A stretch of DNA of 64,000 nt from Methylobacterium terrae (GCF_003173755.1 NZ_CP029553.1:3372001-3436000), one strand, 5' to 3'; shown: positions 23,619-32,970, counted from the stretch's first letter. Notes: a model not told the origin generated them from the letters alone. Program-made: numbers and translations.

Positions 23619-26259
23619 AGGCGTTCCGTCTCAGCCCGAACCGGTCATACGTGAACACGCTCGGGCCGAGGCGGAACGTGAAGCCATCGCCATCACCTAG
23701 AGTTTCCACAAGATCTGGTTGAGCGTCAACCGAGATGTTCGCGGCCACGTGGTGCGGCAGCTTCAGCGAGGGCACCGGCCGGCCGAACGGGCCGGTCGGG
23801 AGCGGCTGTCCCTCCACGTCGAACGCGACGTGCCGGTCGGCGCCGCCGATCCGCGTCGCGATGATCTCGTCCGGCTCGATCCGGAACGCGGTGAACGGCC
23901 GGTCGAAGCGCAGCAGCGCGCCCTGCGCCGCGTTGAGGTCGGCGAAGTACCGGCCGGTGCGCCGGTCGAAATGCGGCCGCCAGGCCGGGTCGGCGGCGGT
24001 CAGCTCCGCTTCGATCGCCGCCAGGGCGTCGGGGTGGGTCGCGGCCTCGACGAGGCGCCGGTTCATCGCGGGAATCGTCCAGACCGGCTCGGCCTCGACG
24101 AGGCGCCGGGTGAGTTCGAGGATGCGCAGGTCCTCGTAGACGCCGCCGGTCTCGCCGGAGCCGAGGCCGTAGGCGCGCAGATCCGCCCGGAACAGCTCGC
24201 GGCCCTCGGGGACGAGCACCACTGCGCGCGGCGCGGCGTAGCCCGCCGGGCGGGGCCGGCCGGCGTGGCGATGGAGGCGGCCGATCCGCTGCAGCAGCAC
24301 GTCGACCGGGCAGAGGTCGGTGAGGAGGAGGTCGGCATCGAGGTCGAGGGACTGTTCCAGGGTCTGCGTGCCGACCACGATGCGGCCGCCCGCCTCGCGC
24401 TCGCGCCCGATCGCGGCCTCGACGGCGGCGTCGAGGAGGCGCCGGTCGGGCTCGGCGAAGCGGGAATGGTGCAGCGTCGCGATCCCCCGCCCGTCCGCGT
24501 GGGGCACCCGGAAGAGCGTCGCGCCATCCGCCCGCGTCGCCAGGGCCTCCAGGGCTTCCTGTGTGCGCAAGGCCTGGCCGACGGTGTTGCGGACGATCAG
24601 GACCTTGGCGCCGGCGCGGGCCGCGGCGAGGCTCGAGGCCGCGACGGCGTCGGGATCGGCGAGGATCGGGCGGGCCTCCAGCCGGACGGCCTTGCCCTCC
24701 CCGGCCGCGCCGAGGGGCTGGCGGCGCTCGACACCGTCCTCGCACCAGCTCAAGGCCGGGTAATCCACCGCATCGGCCGCCGCCCGGTCCGGAACCGTCG
24801 CGGCGCCGAGCAGGCGGGCGCGCGCACCCGCGCCGAGCGTCGCCGACAGGAGCAGCGCGTGCCCGCCCGCCCCGACATGGAAGCGCAGCAGGTTCGCGAG
24901 CAGGCGCTCCATGTAGGCGTCTGAGGCGTGGACCTCGTCGATCACCAGGAGCTTGCCGAGGAGCGAGACGGCGCGCAGGTGCGCGTGCTTCACCCGCACC
25001 GCGCCGAGCAGGGCCTGGTCGATGGTGCCGACGGCGATGGGCGCCGCGAGGTAGCGCTTGGGATGCTCGGCGGCCCAGCGGGCGGCGCGGTCGCCGTCGT
25101 CGTTCCACTGGACGTCGAAATCGGGCAGGCGCGCGCCCTCCGCCTCGTCGACGCGCATCTGCCCCGGGACGGCGAGCACCACCGCCGGCCGCCAGTCCGG
25201 CGGGAAGACGTTGTCCCGGAAGCGCTTGACCCGCTCGAAGATCTGCGTGGCCGCGACGCGGGTCGGCAGCGCGAAGTACAGGCCGTCGACGGCGCCGGCG
25301 CGAAAGAGCTCGATGAAGCGCCACAGGGCGGCCTCGGTCTTGCCGGAGCCGGTCTCGGCCTCCAGCACCAGCAGCTGTGCCGGATGGCGCGCCGCCTCGG
25401 CCTGGATCGGCCGCGCCGCGAAGGGCGGCCGGCCGGCCTGCGCGAAGGCGTGCGGGAAGCCCGCCCCGACCCGGCGCGCCGCCTCCCGCGCGGGCTGCGC
25501 GTCGAGGCCCGTCGCGGTCAGGACGTCGGCCGCGCGCTCCCGCGCGAAGGCCATCCTGTCGGCGTGTCGTCCCTCGTCGAAGGGGAAGAAGCCGGGGCCC
25601 GGGTTCGAGCCTAGCCAGTCGGCCAGCATCAGGAGCCCCGCGAAGGCGTGCGCGACGGCGGGCTGGTCGGGCAGCGGGCTCCCGTCGGCGAGCGCGTCCC
25701 CGAACCAGGCGTCGAGGGCCGCCCGCATCGGTCCGAGCCGGGCCACCGGATCGCCGGGCCCGCCGCGCCACTGCGCCGAGGCATCCCTGACATCGGCCTG
25801 GGAGCCCTCGTGCCCGAGCGCCCAGGGCCGCCCGTGATGGGCGAACACCGCGTGGAACAGGTCCGGCTCGTCCTCGGGAAGCCACGCCGCGACCCGGTCG
25901 AGCCCGAGCCGTTCGGACAGCCGGTCGCACACCGCGTCCGCGCCGCGACGAGGGGAGAACACCCAGGCGAGCTCGTCGATGTGGCCGACGCGCGGCGCGT
26001 TCGCGTCCGACCGCGCCTGGAAGCCGCGATTGGCCTTGCCCACGTCGTGCAGGAAGGCGAGCGCCGAGAGCTTGGCCGAGATCGAGGATGCGGCCGCCGC
26101 GTCGGTCCGGCCGAACCGCCGCAGGCGCTCCCCGATCGTCGGCAGGTCGAGCAGGGCCGCCAGGACGGCGCCGACATCGGCGGAATGTCCGACCAGGGAA
26201 TGCCACCGGCCCGCGGCATCGCGCTTCGCCCAGAGATCGTCCTGTGAAAAGGCTGTCAC
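23617..26259 (-). CDS. cas3: CRISPR-associated helicase/nuclease Cas3 (HD + DExH)
   Basis: 880 residues from GTG 26259. N-terminal HD nuclease: His20/His25 (WHSLVGHSADV) and His71-Asp72 (AFLHDVGKAN). Superfamily 2 helicase: Walker A EAETGSGKTEA near residue 303, LVIDEVHASDAYM (DEVH) near 440, LLSATLG, and QRIGRLHRHAG (motif VI) near 665. It is recruited by Cascade to unwind and degrade targets. The stop codon (23617-23619) lies inside the minimal-CRISPR repeat of the opposite strand, so the two transcripts converge. cas3 has its own AT-rich promoter region upstream. Confidence 0.97.
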   Translation of the reverse strand: MTAFSQDDLWAKRDAAGRWHSLVGHSADVGAVLAALLDLPTIGERLRRFGRTDAAAASSISAKLSALAFLHDVGKANRGFQARSDANAPRVGHIDELAWVFSPRRGADAVCDRLSERLGLDRVAAWLPEDEPDLFHAVFAHHGRPWALGHEGSQADVRDASAQWRGGPGDPVARLGPMRAALDAWFGDALADGSPLPDQPAVAHAFAGLLMLADWLGSNPGPGFFPFDEGRHADRMAFARERAADVLTATGLDAQPAREAARRVGAGFPHAFAQAGRPPFAARPIQAEAARHPAQLLVLEAETGSGKTEAALWRFIELFRAGAVDGLYFALPTRVAATQIFERVKRFRDNVFPPDWRPAVVLAVPGQMRVDEAEGARLPDFDVQWNDDGDRAARWAAEHPKRYLAAPIAVGTIDQALLGAVRVKHAHLRAVSLLGKLLVIDEVHASDAYMERLLANLLRFHVGAGGHALLLSATLGAGARARLLGAATVPDRAAADAVDYPALSWCEDGVERRQPLGAAGEGKAVRLEARPILADPDAVAASSLAAARAGAKVLIVRNTVGQALRTQEALEALATRADGATLFRVPHADGRGIATLHHSRFAEPDRRLLDAAVEAAIGREREAGGRIVVGTQTLEQSLDLDADLLLTDLCPVDVLLQRIGRLHRHAGRPRPAGYAAPRAVVLVPEGRELFRADLRAYGLGSGETGGVYEDLRILELTRRLVEAEPVWTIPAMNRRLVEAATHPDALAAIEAELTAADPAWRPHFDRRTGRYFADLNAAQGALLRFDRPFTAFRIEPDEIIATRIGGADRHVAFDVEGQPLPTGPFGRPVPSLKLPHHVAANISVDAQPDLVETLGDGDGFTFRLGPSVFTYDRFGLRRNA

Positions 26260-26339
26260 GATCGGCCCCGATGCCCATGTCGTCCGCCTACACTATGATA
26301 TGGCACGATGAAAAGTGGAGAGGAAAATTTATACTGATG

Positions 26340-26368
26340 TAATTATTGTAATTATGGCGCTACGACAA
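26340..26368 (-). promoter_or_regulatory. cas3 promoter candidate in AT-rich leader
   Basis: Minus strand TTGTCG (reverse complement of 26363-26368), 17-bp spacer, TAATTA (26340-26345), about 80 bp before the GTG. The 26,300-26,460 stretch is strikingly AT-rich in GC-rich surroundings, the kind of DNA bound by H-NS-like silencers such as MvaT/Ros-type proteins, but this is inference. Confidence 0.45.
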
Positions 26369-26859
26369 AAATATTACTTGCTTTTTTTACATTAAGTCAT
26401 ATACAAGATATATCTTGACGTTAATCTGGCGTATATTCTAGTAAATATCCGTGCAATTGACGCCGTGGATCGAACATCGACGCTCCCGAGAAGATGTGGC
26501 TCCGTGACGGTGGCGCGTCCTGCGCCGCTCCTTGCGGGCGCAATGGGGTGCGGCGCGCGAGGTTCTCTCGGGCTGGGGCAGCGCCGGCACCTGACCGACT
26601 CCCCCATTCTCGCTCGGACTCTACCGATCGTGCAGCTCGTCCTTCGAGCGGATCGGCGACGGTTCCCACGCCACGAGGGACCGGACCGGGACACGCCGCC
26701 GCGGTGGGAGTTCGCCGACGGGCGCCGAGCCCGGTCTTCCGGATCGTCCCTGGATTCCAAGCCGCGGAGGGTGTCCGGGATCGTGCCGTCGGGGGACTTC
26801 GTCGCGCCCCGGGCGCCGCGGCTTTCCGCGTGATCGCCGCGCCGCCGCGGATCGCCGTT
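26369..26859. other. Intergenic region at the right edge of the CRISPR-Cas locus
   Basis: Contains a 14-bp perfect palindrome CAAGATATATCTTG (26404-26417) followed by a + strand TTGACG. The AT-rich part ends near 26,460; the remainder to pyruvate kinase is GC-rich with only shadow frames. No copy of the tRNA-Glu 3' end was seen here, so no right attachment site for a CRISPR-bearing island is evident. Confidence 0.5.
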
Positions 26860-28272
26860 TCAGATCTGCAGCAGGCGGATGTTGTTGGTGTTTCCGGTGG
26901 TGTGGAAGGGAATGCCCGCGGCGATCACGATGTGGTCGTTGGACCTGGCGAAACCCTCGGCTCGCGCGTGATGCGCGGCCTTGGCGACCATCTCCTCGTA
27001 GGAGTTCACGTCCTCCGTCTGCACGCTGTGGGCGCCCCACAGCAGGCACAGCCGCCGCGCCGTCGCCAGGTTCGGCGTCAGCGCCAGGGTCGGCGGCTCG
27101 GGCCGCTTGCGCGCCACCCGGGCCGCGGTCGTCCCGCTCGCCGTGTAGGTCACGATCGCCTTGGCGTGGAGCGCCTCGGCGAGGGTCGCGGTCGCGCTCG
27201 CCACCGCGTGGGGCGGGGTCTCCTCCTCGCCGGGATCCGAGGCCGCCACGATCGAGTGGTAGAGCTTGTGCCCCTCCACCGAGCGGATGATCCGGTCCAT
27301 CATCGCCACCGCCTCGACCGGATACTTCCCGGTCGCCGATTCGGCCGAGAGCATCACCGCGTCGGCGCCGTCGTAGATCGCGGTCGCGACGTCGGAGGCC
27401 TCCGCCCGGGTCGGGGCCGGTGCGCCGACCATCGAGTCGAGCATCTGCGTCGCCACGATCACCGGCTTCACCGCCAGCCGGCAGGCGCGGATCAGCTCCT
27501 TCTGGCGGCCCGGCACGTCCTCGTGCGGGATCTCGACGCCGAGGTCGCCGCGGGCGACCATCACGGCGTCCGACAGACGGATGATGTCCTCGATCCGCTC
27601 CAGCGCCTGCGGCTTCTCGATCTTCGCGAGCAGCCCGGCGCGGTCGCCGATCAGGGCGCGGGCCTCGACCATGTCGGACGGCTTCTGCACGAAGGAGAGC
27701 GCGACCCAGTCGACGCCGAGCTCGAGGCCGAAGGCGAGGTCGGCGCGGTCCTTGCGCGTCAGCGGCGACAGGTCGAGCAGGGTGCCGGGCAGGTTGACGC
27801 CCTTGCGGTCGGTGAGGGCGCCGCCGGTCACCACCTCGGCGGTGAGGGAGGCGGCGTCGAGCCCGGTGACGCGCACCCGCACCCGGCCGTCGTCGATCAG
27901 CAGGTCCTGCCCCGGCACGATGGCCGAGAAGATCTCCGGGTGGTGCAGCGGGATGGCTCGGGCGTCGCCCTCCCCGCCCTCCAGGACGAAGCGCACGCTC
28001 TCGCCGGCCTCGAGGTCGAGGCGGCCGTCCTTGACGGTGCCGATGCGGATCTTCGGGCCCTGCAGGTCCTGCAGGATGCCGATCGGGCGGCCGACCTCCG
28101 CCTCGAGCGCCCGGATTGCGGCGTGGACCCGGGCGTGGTCGTCGTGCGTGCCGTGGCTGAAATTGAGGCGGAAGGTGTCGACCCCGGCGAGGAACAGGGC
28201 CCGCAGGCGGTCGGGGGCCGAGCTCGCGGGACCCACGGTGGCGACGATCTTGGCGTGGCGGTGACGGCGCAT
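26860..28272 (-). CDS. ttuE: Pyruvate kinase (TtuE-like)
   Basis: 470 residues, full family length. KIVATVGPAS at the N-terminus, FRLNFSHGTHDDH, LQDLQGPKIR, MVARGDLGVEIP (active-site region) and ATQMLDSM are canonical pyruvate kinase motifs; MLSAESATGKYP follows. It converts phosphoenolpyruvate to pyruvate with ATP formation. It is the last gene of the tartrate operon and matches the known ttuB-C-D-E order, so it probably serves glycerate made from tartrate rather than being the only housekeeping enzyme. Confidence 0.93.
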   Translation of the reverse strand: MRRHRHAKIVATVGPASSAPDRLRALFLAGVDTFRLNFSHGTHDDHARVHAAIRALEAEVGRPIGILQDLQGPKIRIGTVKDGRLDLEAGESVRFVLEGGEGDARAIPLHHPEIFSAIVPGQDLLIDDGRVRVRVTGLDAASLTAEVVTGGALTDRKGVNLPGTLLDLSPLTRKDRADLAFGLELGVDWVALSFVQKPSDMVEARALIGDRAGLLAKIEKPQALERIEDIIRLSDAVMVARGDLGVEIPHEDVPGRQKELIRACRLAVKPVIVATQMLDSMVGAPAPTRAEASDVATAIYDGADAVMLSAESATGKYPVEAVAMMDRIIRSVEGHKLYHSIVAASDPGEEETPPHAVASATATLAEALHAKAIVTYTASGTTAARVARKRPEPPTLALTPNLATARRLCLLWGAHSVQTEDVNSYEEMVAKAAHHARAEGFARSNDHIVIAAGIPFHTTGNTNNIRLLQI

Positions 28273-28338
28273 GGCGCGATCCGGCCGCGGGAGAACGGCC
28301 GCCTCTGGTTCGGGGGCAGATTCTGGTTCGGGGGCAGA

Positions 28339-29598
28339 TCAGGCGATCAGGATCGCCCGGAAGTCGTTGACGTTGGTGAGCGTCGGCCCGGTGACGACGC
28401 CGTCGCCCAGGGCCTCGAAGAAGCCGTGGCCGTCGTTTCGGTCGAGGCTCGCCGCGAGCGACAGGCCGAGCGCTGTGGCGCGCGCGCCGGTGTCGGGGCC
28501 GAGCACGGCGCCCGCGATCTCCTCCAGGCCGTCGACGCCGTCGGTGTCCCCGGCGATGGCGTGGATGCCGGGATGCCCGTCGAGCGCGGCCCCGAGCGCC
28601 AGCAGGAACTCGACGTTGCGCCCGCCGCGGCCGGGCCCGCGCACCGTCACGGTGGTCTCCCCGCCCGAGAGCAGGATGCAGGGCTTCGGGACCGGCAGGC
28701 CGTGGGCGGCGACGCTCCGGGCGATCCCGGCCATGACCTTGCCGACCTCGCGCGCCTCGCCCTCGATCGCGTCGCCGAGGATGAGAGGGGTGATGCCCTC
28801 CCGCCGGGCGAGGTCGGCGGCGGCCTCGAGCGCCATCAGCGGGGTCGCGACCATCCGCAGGTCGGGCAGCCCGAGAAGCGGATCGCCCGGCTTGATCGAT
28901 TCCCCCCGACCGCTCGCGAGGTGGCGGCGGACTGCCTCCGGGACCTCGATCCGGTAGCGATCCAGGATCGCCAGCGCGTCGGCGCAGGTGGTCGGGTCCG
29001 CGACGGTCGGGCCGGAGGCGATGTCGAGGGGATCGTCGCCGGGCGTGTCGGAGATCAGCAGCGTCACCAGCCGGGCCGGGTGGCAGGCGGCGGCGAGCCG
29101 CCCGCCCTTGATGGCCGAGAGGTGGCGGCGCACGCAGTTCATCTCGCCGATCGCGGCGCCGGATGTCAGCAGGGCGCGGTTGACCGCCTGCTTGTCGGAG
29201 AGCGTCAGCCCCGGCGCCGGCAGCGACAGCAGGGCCGAGCCGCCGCCGGAGATCAGGCAGAGGACGAGGTCGTCGGGGGTGAGCCCGGCGACCGCCGCGA
29301 GGATGGCCTTCGAGGCGGCTTCGCCGGCGGCATCCGGCACCGGGTGCGACGCCTCGACCACCGCGATCCGGGTGGTCGGTGCGCCATGGCCGTAGCGGGT
29401 GACCACGAGCCCGGAGATCTCGCCCGGCCACGCCGCCTCGACGGCGCGGGCCATGGAGGCTGCCGCCTTGCCCGCCCCGACGACGATCGTGCGGCCGCGG
29501 GGCGGCTCCGGCAGGTGCCGGGCGAGGCTGATGGCGGGATCGGCCGCCGCCACGGCGGCCGCGAACAGCCGCCGCAGGAGATCTCCGGGCTCGGTCAC
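28339..29598 (-). CDS. ttuD: Glycerate 2-kinase / hydroxypyruvate reductase family (TtuD, MOFRL)
   Basis: GTG 29598 is chosen because AGGGGGA lies just upstream; GTG 29622 would overlap ttuC. Motifs of the GckA/TtuD family are present: VVGAGKAAASMARAVE, SGGGSALLSLPAPGLTL, LISDTPGDDP and the C-terminal MOFRL part with LSGGETTVTVRG, GRGGRNVEFLLALG and AGDTDGVDG. The family has been labelled hydroxypyruvate reductase but characterised members phosphorylate glycerate at O2. 2-Phosphoglycerate then feeds enolase and the adjacent pyruvate kinase. Confidence 0.9.
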   Translation of the reverse strand: MTEPGDLLRRLFAAAVAAADPAISLARHLPEPPRGRTIVVGAGKAAASMARAVEAAWPGEISGLVVTRYGHGAPTTRIAVVEASHPVPDAAGEAASKAILAAVAGLTPDDLVLCLISGGGSALLSLPAPGLTLSDKQAVNRALLTSGAAIGEMNCVRRHLSAIKGGRLAAACHPARLVTLLISDTPGDDPLDIASGPTVADPTTCADALAILDRYRIEVPEAVRRHLASGRGESIKPGDPLLGLPDLRMVATPLMALEAAADLARREGITPLILGDAIEGEAREVGKVMAGIARSVAAHGLPVPKPCILLSGGETTVTVRGPGRGGRNVEFLLALGAALDGHPGIHAIAGDTDGVDGLEEIAGAVLGPDTGARATALGLSLAASLDRNDGHGFFEALGDGVVTGPTLTNVNDFRAILIA

Positions 29599-29608
29599 GG
29601 CGTCCCCC

Positions 29609-30688
29609 TTACTCGTTGTCACCCTGGATCGCCGCGATCACCGCGTCGGTGACCTGGCGGGTCGTCGCCTTGCCGCCGAGGTCGGGGGTGTGCAGGCTCG
29701 GATCGGCGGTCACCCGCTCCACCGCCCGCATCAGCCGGTCGGCCGCCGGCTTCTCGCCGAGGTGCTCGAGCATCTGGCAGGCGGTCCAGAACGTCGCGAC
29801 CGGGTTGGCGATGCCCTTGCCGGTGATGTCGAAGGCCGAGCCGTGGATCGGCTCGAACATCGACGGGAACTTGCGCTCCGGGTTGATGTTCGCGGTCGGC
29901 GCGATGCCGAGCGAGCCGGCGAGCGCCGCAGCCAAGTCCGACAGGATGTCGGCGTGCAGGTTCGTCGCCACGATGGTGTCGAGGGTCTCGGGCTTGATCA
30001 CCATGCGCATCGTCATGGCGTCGACCAGCATCTTGTCCCACGTCACGTCCGGGAATTCCTGGGCGACCTCGGCGGCGATCTCGTCCCACATCACCATCGC
30101 GTGGCGCTGGGCGTTCGACTTCGTCACCACGGTCAGGAGCTTGCGCGGGCGGCTCTGCGCCAGCTTGAAGGCGTAGCGGATGATGCGGGAGACGCCGGTG
30201 CGCGTCATCATCGAGACGTCGGTGGCGACCTCCTCCGGGTGGCCCTGGTGGACGCGCCCGCCCACGCCCGCATACTCGCCCTCCGAGTTCTCGCGCACGA
30301 TCACCCAGTCGAGCTCGGGGCCGGAGACGTGGCGCAGCGGGCTGGTGATGCCGGGCAGGATCCGGGTCGGGCGGACGTTGGCGTACTGGTCGAAGGGCTG
30401 GCAGATCGCGAGCCGCAGGCCCCACAGGGTGATGTGGTCGGGCACGTCCGGCGCGCCGACGGCGCCGAAGTAGATCGCGTCGTGGTTGCGGATCTGCTCG
30501 CGGCCGTCCGCCGGCATCATCACGCCGTGGGTCTTGTAGTAGTCCGAGCCCCAGTCGAAGTGGTCGAACTGGAACCGGAACGTGCCGGTCTTCTCGGCGA
30601 GCGCGTTCAGCACCTCGATGCCGGCGGCGATGACCTCGATGCCGATGCCGTCGGCCGGGATCGCGGCGATTCTGTAGGTCTTGGTCAT
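29609..30688 (-). CDS. ttuC: Tartrate dehydrogenase/decarboxylase (TtuC)
   Basis: 359 residues of the isopropylmalate/isocitrate dehydrogenase superfamily. IPADGIGIEVIAAGIEVL near the start, ENSEGEYAGVGGR, TKSNAQRHAMVMWDE (catalytic Lys), VDAMTMRMV (Asp metal ligand) and EPIHGSAFDITGKGIANP are the typical tartrate dehydrogenase sequence. It oxidises tartrate (to oxaloglycolate or by decarboxylation to D-glycerate) using NAD+ and a divalent metal. It sits between the transporter and the glycerate kinase. Confidence 0.93.
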   Translation of the reverse strand: MTKTYRIAAIPADGIGIEVIAAGIEVLNALAEKTGTFRFQFDHFDWGSDYYKTHGVMMPADGREQIRNHDAIYFGAVGAPDVPDHITLWGLRLAICQPFDQYANVRPTRILPGITSPLRHVSGPELDWVIVRENSEGEYAGVGGRVHQGHPEEVATDVSMMTRTGVSRIIRYAFKLAQSRPRKLLTVVTKSNAQRHAMVMWDEIAAEVAQEFPDVTWDKMLVDAMTMRMVIKPETLDTIVATNLHADILSDLAAALAGSLGIAPTANINPERKFPSMFEPIHGSAFDITGKGIANPVATFWTACQMLEHLGEKPAADRLMRAVERVTADPSLHTPDLGGKATTRQVTDAVIAAIQGDNE

Positions 30689-30733
30689 GACGGGTCTTCC
30701 TGTGTGGGATGAGGGGGGAAGGGACAGAGGGGA

Positions 30734-32032
30734 TCAGTGCGCGACGGCGTCGGCCGTCCCGCCGCGCCGCCCGGCGCGGGCGACGATCAGGGTCACGACC
30801 GCCGAGAGGACGAGCAAGCCCGCGACGAAGATCAACCCGCCGGTGAAGCTGCCGGTCCGGTCCTTGATCCAGCCGATCGCCCAGGGACCGACGAAGCCGC
30901 CGAGGTTGCCGATCGAGTTGATCGTCGCGATGCCGACCGCCGCGGCCGGGCCGGACAGGAACATCGTCGGCATCGCCCAGAGCGGGGGCTTGGCCGCGCT
31001 GATGCCGATATTGACGAGGCTGAGCGCGGCGATCACCGCCACGGCCGAGGCCGCGCCGCCGGCGAGCAGCAGGCCGAGCGACGCGACGAGGCAGGCGATC
31101 ACGACGTGCCAGGTGCGCTCGCCGGTCCTGTCCGAGTGCCGCGCCCACAGGATCATCGCGACGATCGCCAGGGTCGGCGGCACGCCGTTGAGGAAGCCGA
31201 CCGCCATCGTGGAGAGGCCGAAGCTCTTGATGATCTGGGGCGCCCAGATGCCGAGCGTGTAGAGGCCGGCCGAGGTGCCGAAGTAGATCAGGGCCAGCGC
31301 CAGGACGCGGATGTCGGCGAGACCCGCCATGACGCTGTGCTTGGCGGCCGTCTGCTTGGCCGACCGCTCCGCGTTCATCTCCGTCACGAGCCAGGCGCGC
31401 TGTTCGTCCGAGAGCCACTTCGCCTTCTCGGGCCGGTCGGTCATGTAGAACAGCACCACGATTCCGAGCACGACGGCCGGCGCCGCCTCGACGAGGAACA
31501 TCCACTGCCAGCCGTGCAGGCCCAGGACGCCGTCCATCCCGAGCAGCGCGCTCGAGATCGGCGAGCCGAGCACCACCGAGATCGGGGCCGCCGCCATGAA
31601 CAGCGAGACGACGCCGGCGCGGTAGCGGGCTGGGAACCAGTAGCTCAGGTAGAGGATGATGCCCGGAAAGAAGCCGGCCTCCGCCGCGCCGAGCAGGAAG
31701 CGCAGGGCGTAGAAGCTGTACTCGCCCTTCACGAAGGCGAATGCGCCCGAGATCAGACCCCAGGTGATCATCACCCGGGCGATCCACAGCCGGGCGCCGA
31801 CCTTGTCGAGGATGATGTTCGAGGGCACCTCGAACAGGAAGTAGCCGAAGAAGAACACGCCGGCGCCGAAGCCGAAGACGGCCGACGAGAAGCCGAGGTC
31901 CTTGTTCATCGTCAGCGCGGCGAAGCCGATATTCACGCGGTCGATGAAGGCGATGAAGTAGAGCAGGCAGATGAAGGGGACCAGGCGCCACGCGACGCGG
32001 CGCATGGTGGCCTGCTCAAGCGAGCGGTCCAT
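30734..32032 (-). CDS. ttuB: MFS tartrate/dicarboxylate-sugar-acid transporter (TtuB)
   Basis: The ATG at 32032 (MDRSLEQATMRRV) has a perfect GGAGGAAACG upstream; the longer GTG frame is ignored. About 12 hydrophobic helices and the anion:cation symporter signature (CLLYFIAFIDRVNIGFAAL, then DLGFSSAVFGFGAGVFFFGY) place it in the ACS family of the major facilitator superfamily. The operon context (ttuC, D, E downstream) points to tartrate uptake. Divergent to a GntR regulator with shared operator-like repeats. Confidence 0.92.
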   Translation of the reverse strand: MDRSLEQATMRRVAWRLVPFICLLYFIAFIDRVNIGFAALTMNKDLGFSSAVFGFGAGVFFFGYFLFEVPSNIILDKVGARLWIARVMITWGLISGAFAFVKGEYSFYALRFLLGAAEAGFFPGIILYLSYWFPARYRAGVVSLFMAAAPISVVLGSPISSALLGMDGVLGLHGWQWMFLVEAAPAVVLGIVVLFYMTDRPEKAKWLSDEQRAWLVTEMNAERSAKQTAAKHSVMAGLADIRVLALALIYFGTSAGLYTLGIWAPQIIKSFGLSTMAVGFLNGVPPTLAIVAMILWARHSDRTGERTWHVVIACLVASLGLLLAGGAASAVAVIAALSLVNIGISAAKPPLWAMPTMFLSGPAAAVGIATINSIGNLGGFVGPWAIGWIKDRTGSFTGGLIFVAGLLVLSAVVTLIVARAGRRGGTADAVAH

Positions 32033-32081
32033 CGTTTCCTCCTGTGGGATCGCCTGCACCGCGTGTCAGCTTTCGTGCCAA

Positions 32082-32157
32082 CTTCCATGCAAGCTCGCAT
32101 GGCGTATGCCATCGCACTCGAAGCGCGTCAAGCGTTCCGTTGCAACTTGCATGGAAG
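32082..32157. promoter_or_regulatory. Operator-like repeats between ttuB and the GntR gene
   Basis: CTTCCATGCAAG (32082-32093) and its exact reverse complement CTTGCATGGAAG (32146-32157) flank a 14-bp palindrome ATGGCGTATGCCAT (32099-32112). They lie in the divergent promoter region, 50-125 bp before ttuB and 40-115 bp before the regulator. This fits a FadR-subfamily GntR dimer binding several sites. The binding itself is inferred. Confidence 0.6.
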
Positions 32158-32196
32158 ATGCTAAGCCAAGCGGGCGGGGCAGGATCGGGCGGAGCG

Positions 32197-32901
32197 ATGG
32201 CGCGGGCGAGAACGGCACGGACTGACGACGGCGAGAGGCGCCCCTCGCTCGTCGACGACGCCTACGCGGCGATGAAGCTGGCGATCCGGAACTCGGACTT
32301 CGCGCCCGGGTACCAGGCCTCCGAGCAGGAGATCGCGCTGCGGCTCGGCATGAGCCGCACGCCCGTGCACGAGGCGGCGATCCGGCTGCAGGAGGACGGG
32401 CTGGTGCGGGTGCTGCCGCGGCGCGGCATCCTGATCTGCGCCATCGCGCCCGAGGACATGCGCGAGATCTACGACGTGATCATCGCGCTCGAGGGACAGG
32501 CGGCGGAGCTGGTCGCCGGGCTGGCGGAGCCCGAGCGGCTCGGCGCCGCCGGCGCGCTCGCGGCGCACACGGACGCGATGGCCGCGGCGCAGACCGGCGG
32601 GGACCTCCCGGCCTGGGGCGCCGCGGACGAGGGCTTCCACCGCACGCTCGTCGAGCGGGCCGGCAACGGGCGCCTGATCCGGATCATGCAGACGATCAAC
32701 GACCAGTCGCACCGCGCCAGGATGCTGACGCTGAGACTGCGCCGGGAGCTCGACGCCTCGGTGGCCGAGCATCGCCGCATCGTCGACGCGATCCGCGAGG
32801 CGGACGCGCCCGCCGCGCACCGGCACGCCCGCGAGCACCGCATCCGTGCGCGCGACAACCTGCTTCCGCTGCTCGAAACCTTCGGCCTGCGGCACCTGTA
32901 G
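32197..32901 (+). CDS. GntR-family (FadR/FCD) regulator of the tartrate operon
   Basis: 234 residues from ATG 32197 with GGAGCG upstream. N-terminal winged helix: DDAYAAMKLAIRNSDFAPG, SEQEIALRLGMSRTPVHEA, RLQEDGLVRVLPRRGI. C-terminal all-helical FCD ligand-binding domain with DEGFHRTLVERAGNGRL and an AEHRRIVDAI motif carrying metal-binding His. Divergent from ttuB, so it very likely controls the operon, in contrast to the LysR-type TtuA described in Agrobacterium vitis. Confidence 0.85.
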   Translation: MARARTARTDDGERRPSLVDDAYAAMKLAIRNSDFAPGYQASEQEIALRLGMSRTPVHEAAIRLQEDGLVRVLPRRGILICAIAPEDMREIYDVIIALEGQAAELVAGLAEPERLGAAGALAAHTDAMAAAQTGGDLPAWGAADEGFHRTLVERAGNGRLIRIMQTINDQSHRARMLTLRLRRELDASVAEHRRIVDAIREADAPAAHRHAREHRIRARDNLLPLLETFGLRHL

Positions 32902-32970
32902 GCTGGGGATCCCGAACCGTCGCAGCCCGACGGCGCGCCGGTCCGGAGCCGATCCGGGGCGCCGCGTCGC

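Noticed and set aside
26300..26600. A right-hand attachment site of a CRISPR-carrying island
   Set aside because: No copy of the tRNA-Glu 3' end was found here by eye; the AT-rich edge alone is not enough.
26494..29652. Very long + strand open frame (1052 codons)
   Set aside because: Shadow of the minus-strand pyruvate kinase and glycerate kinase genes in GC-rich DNA.
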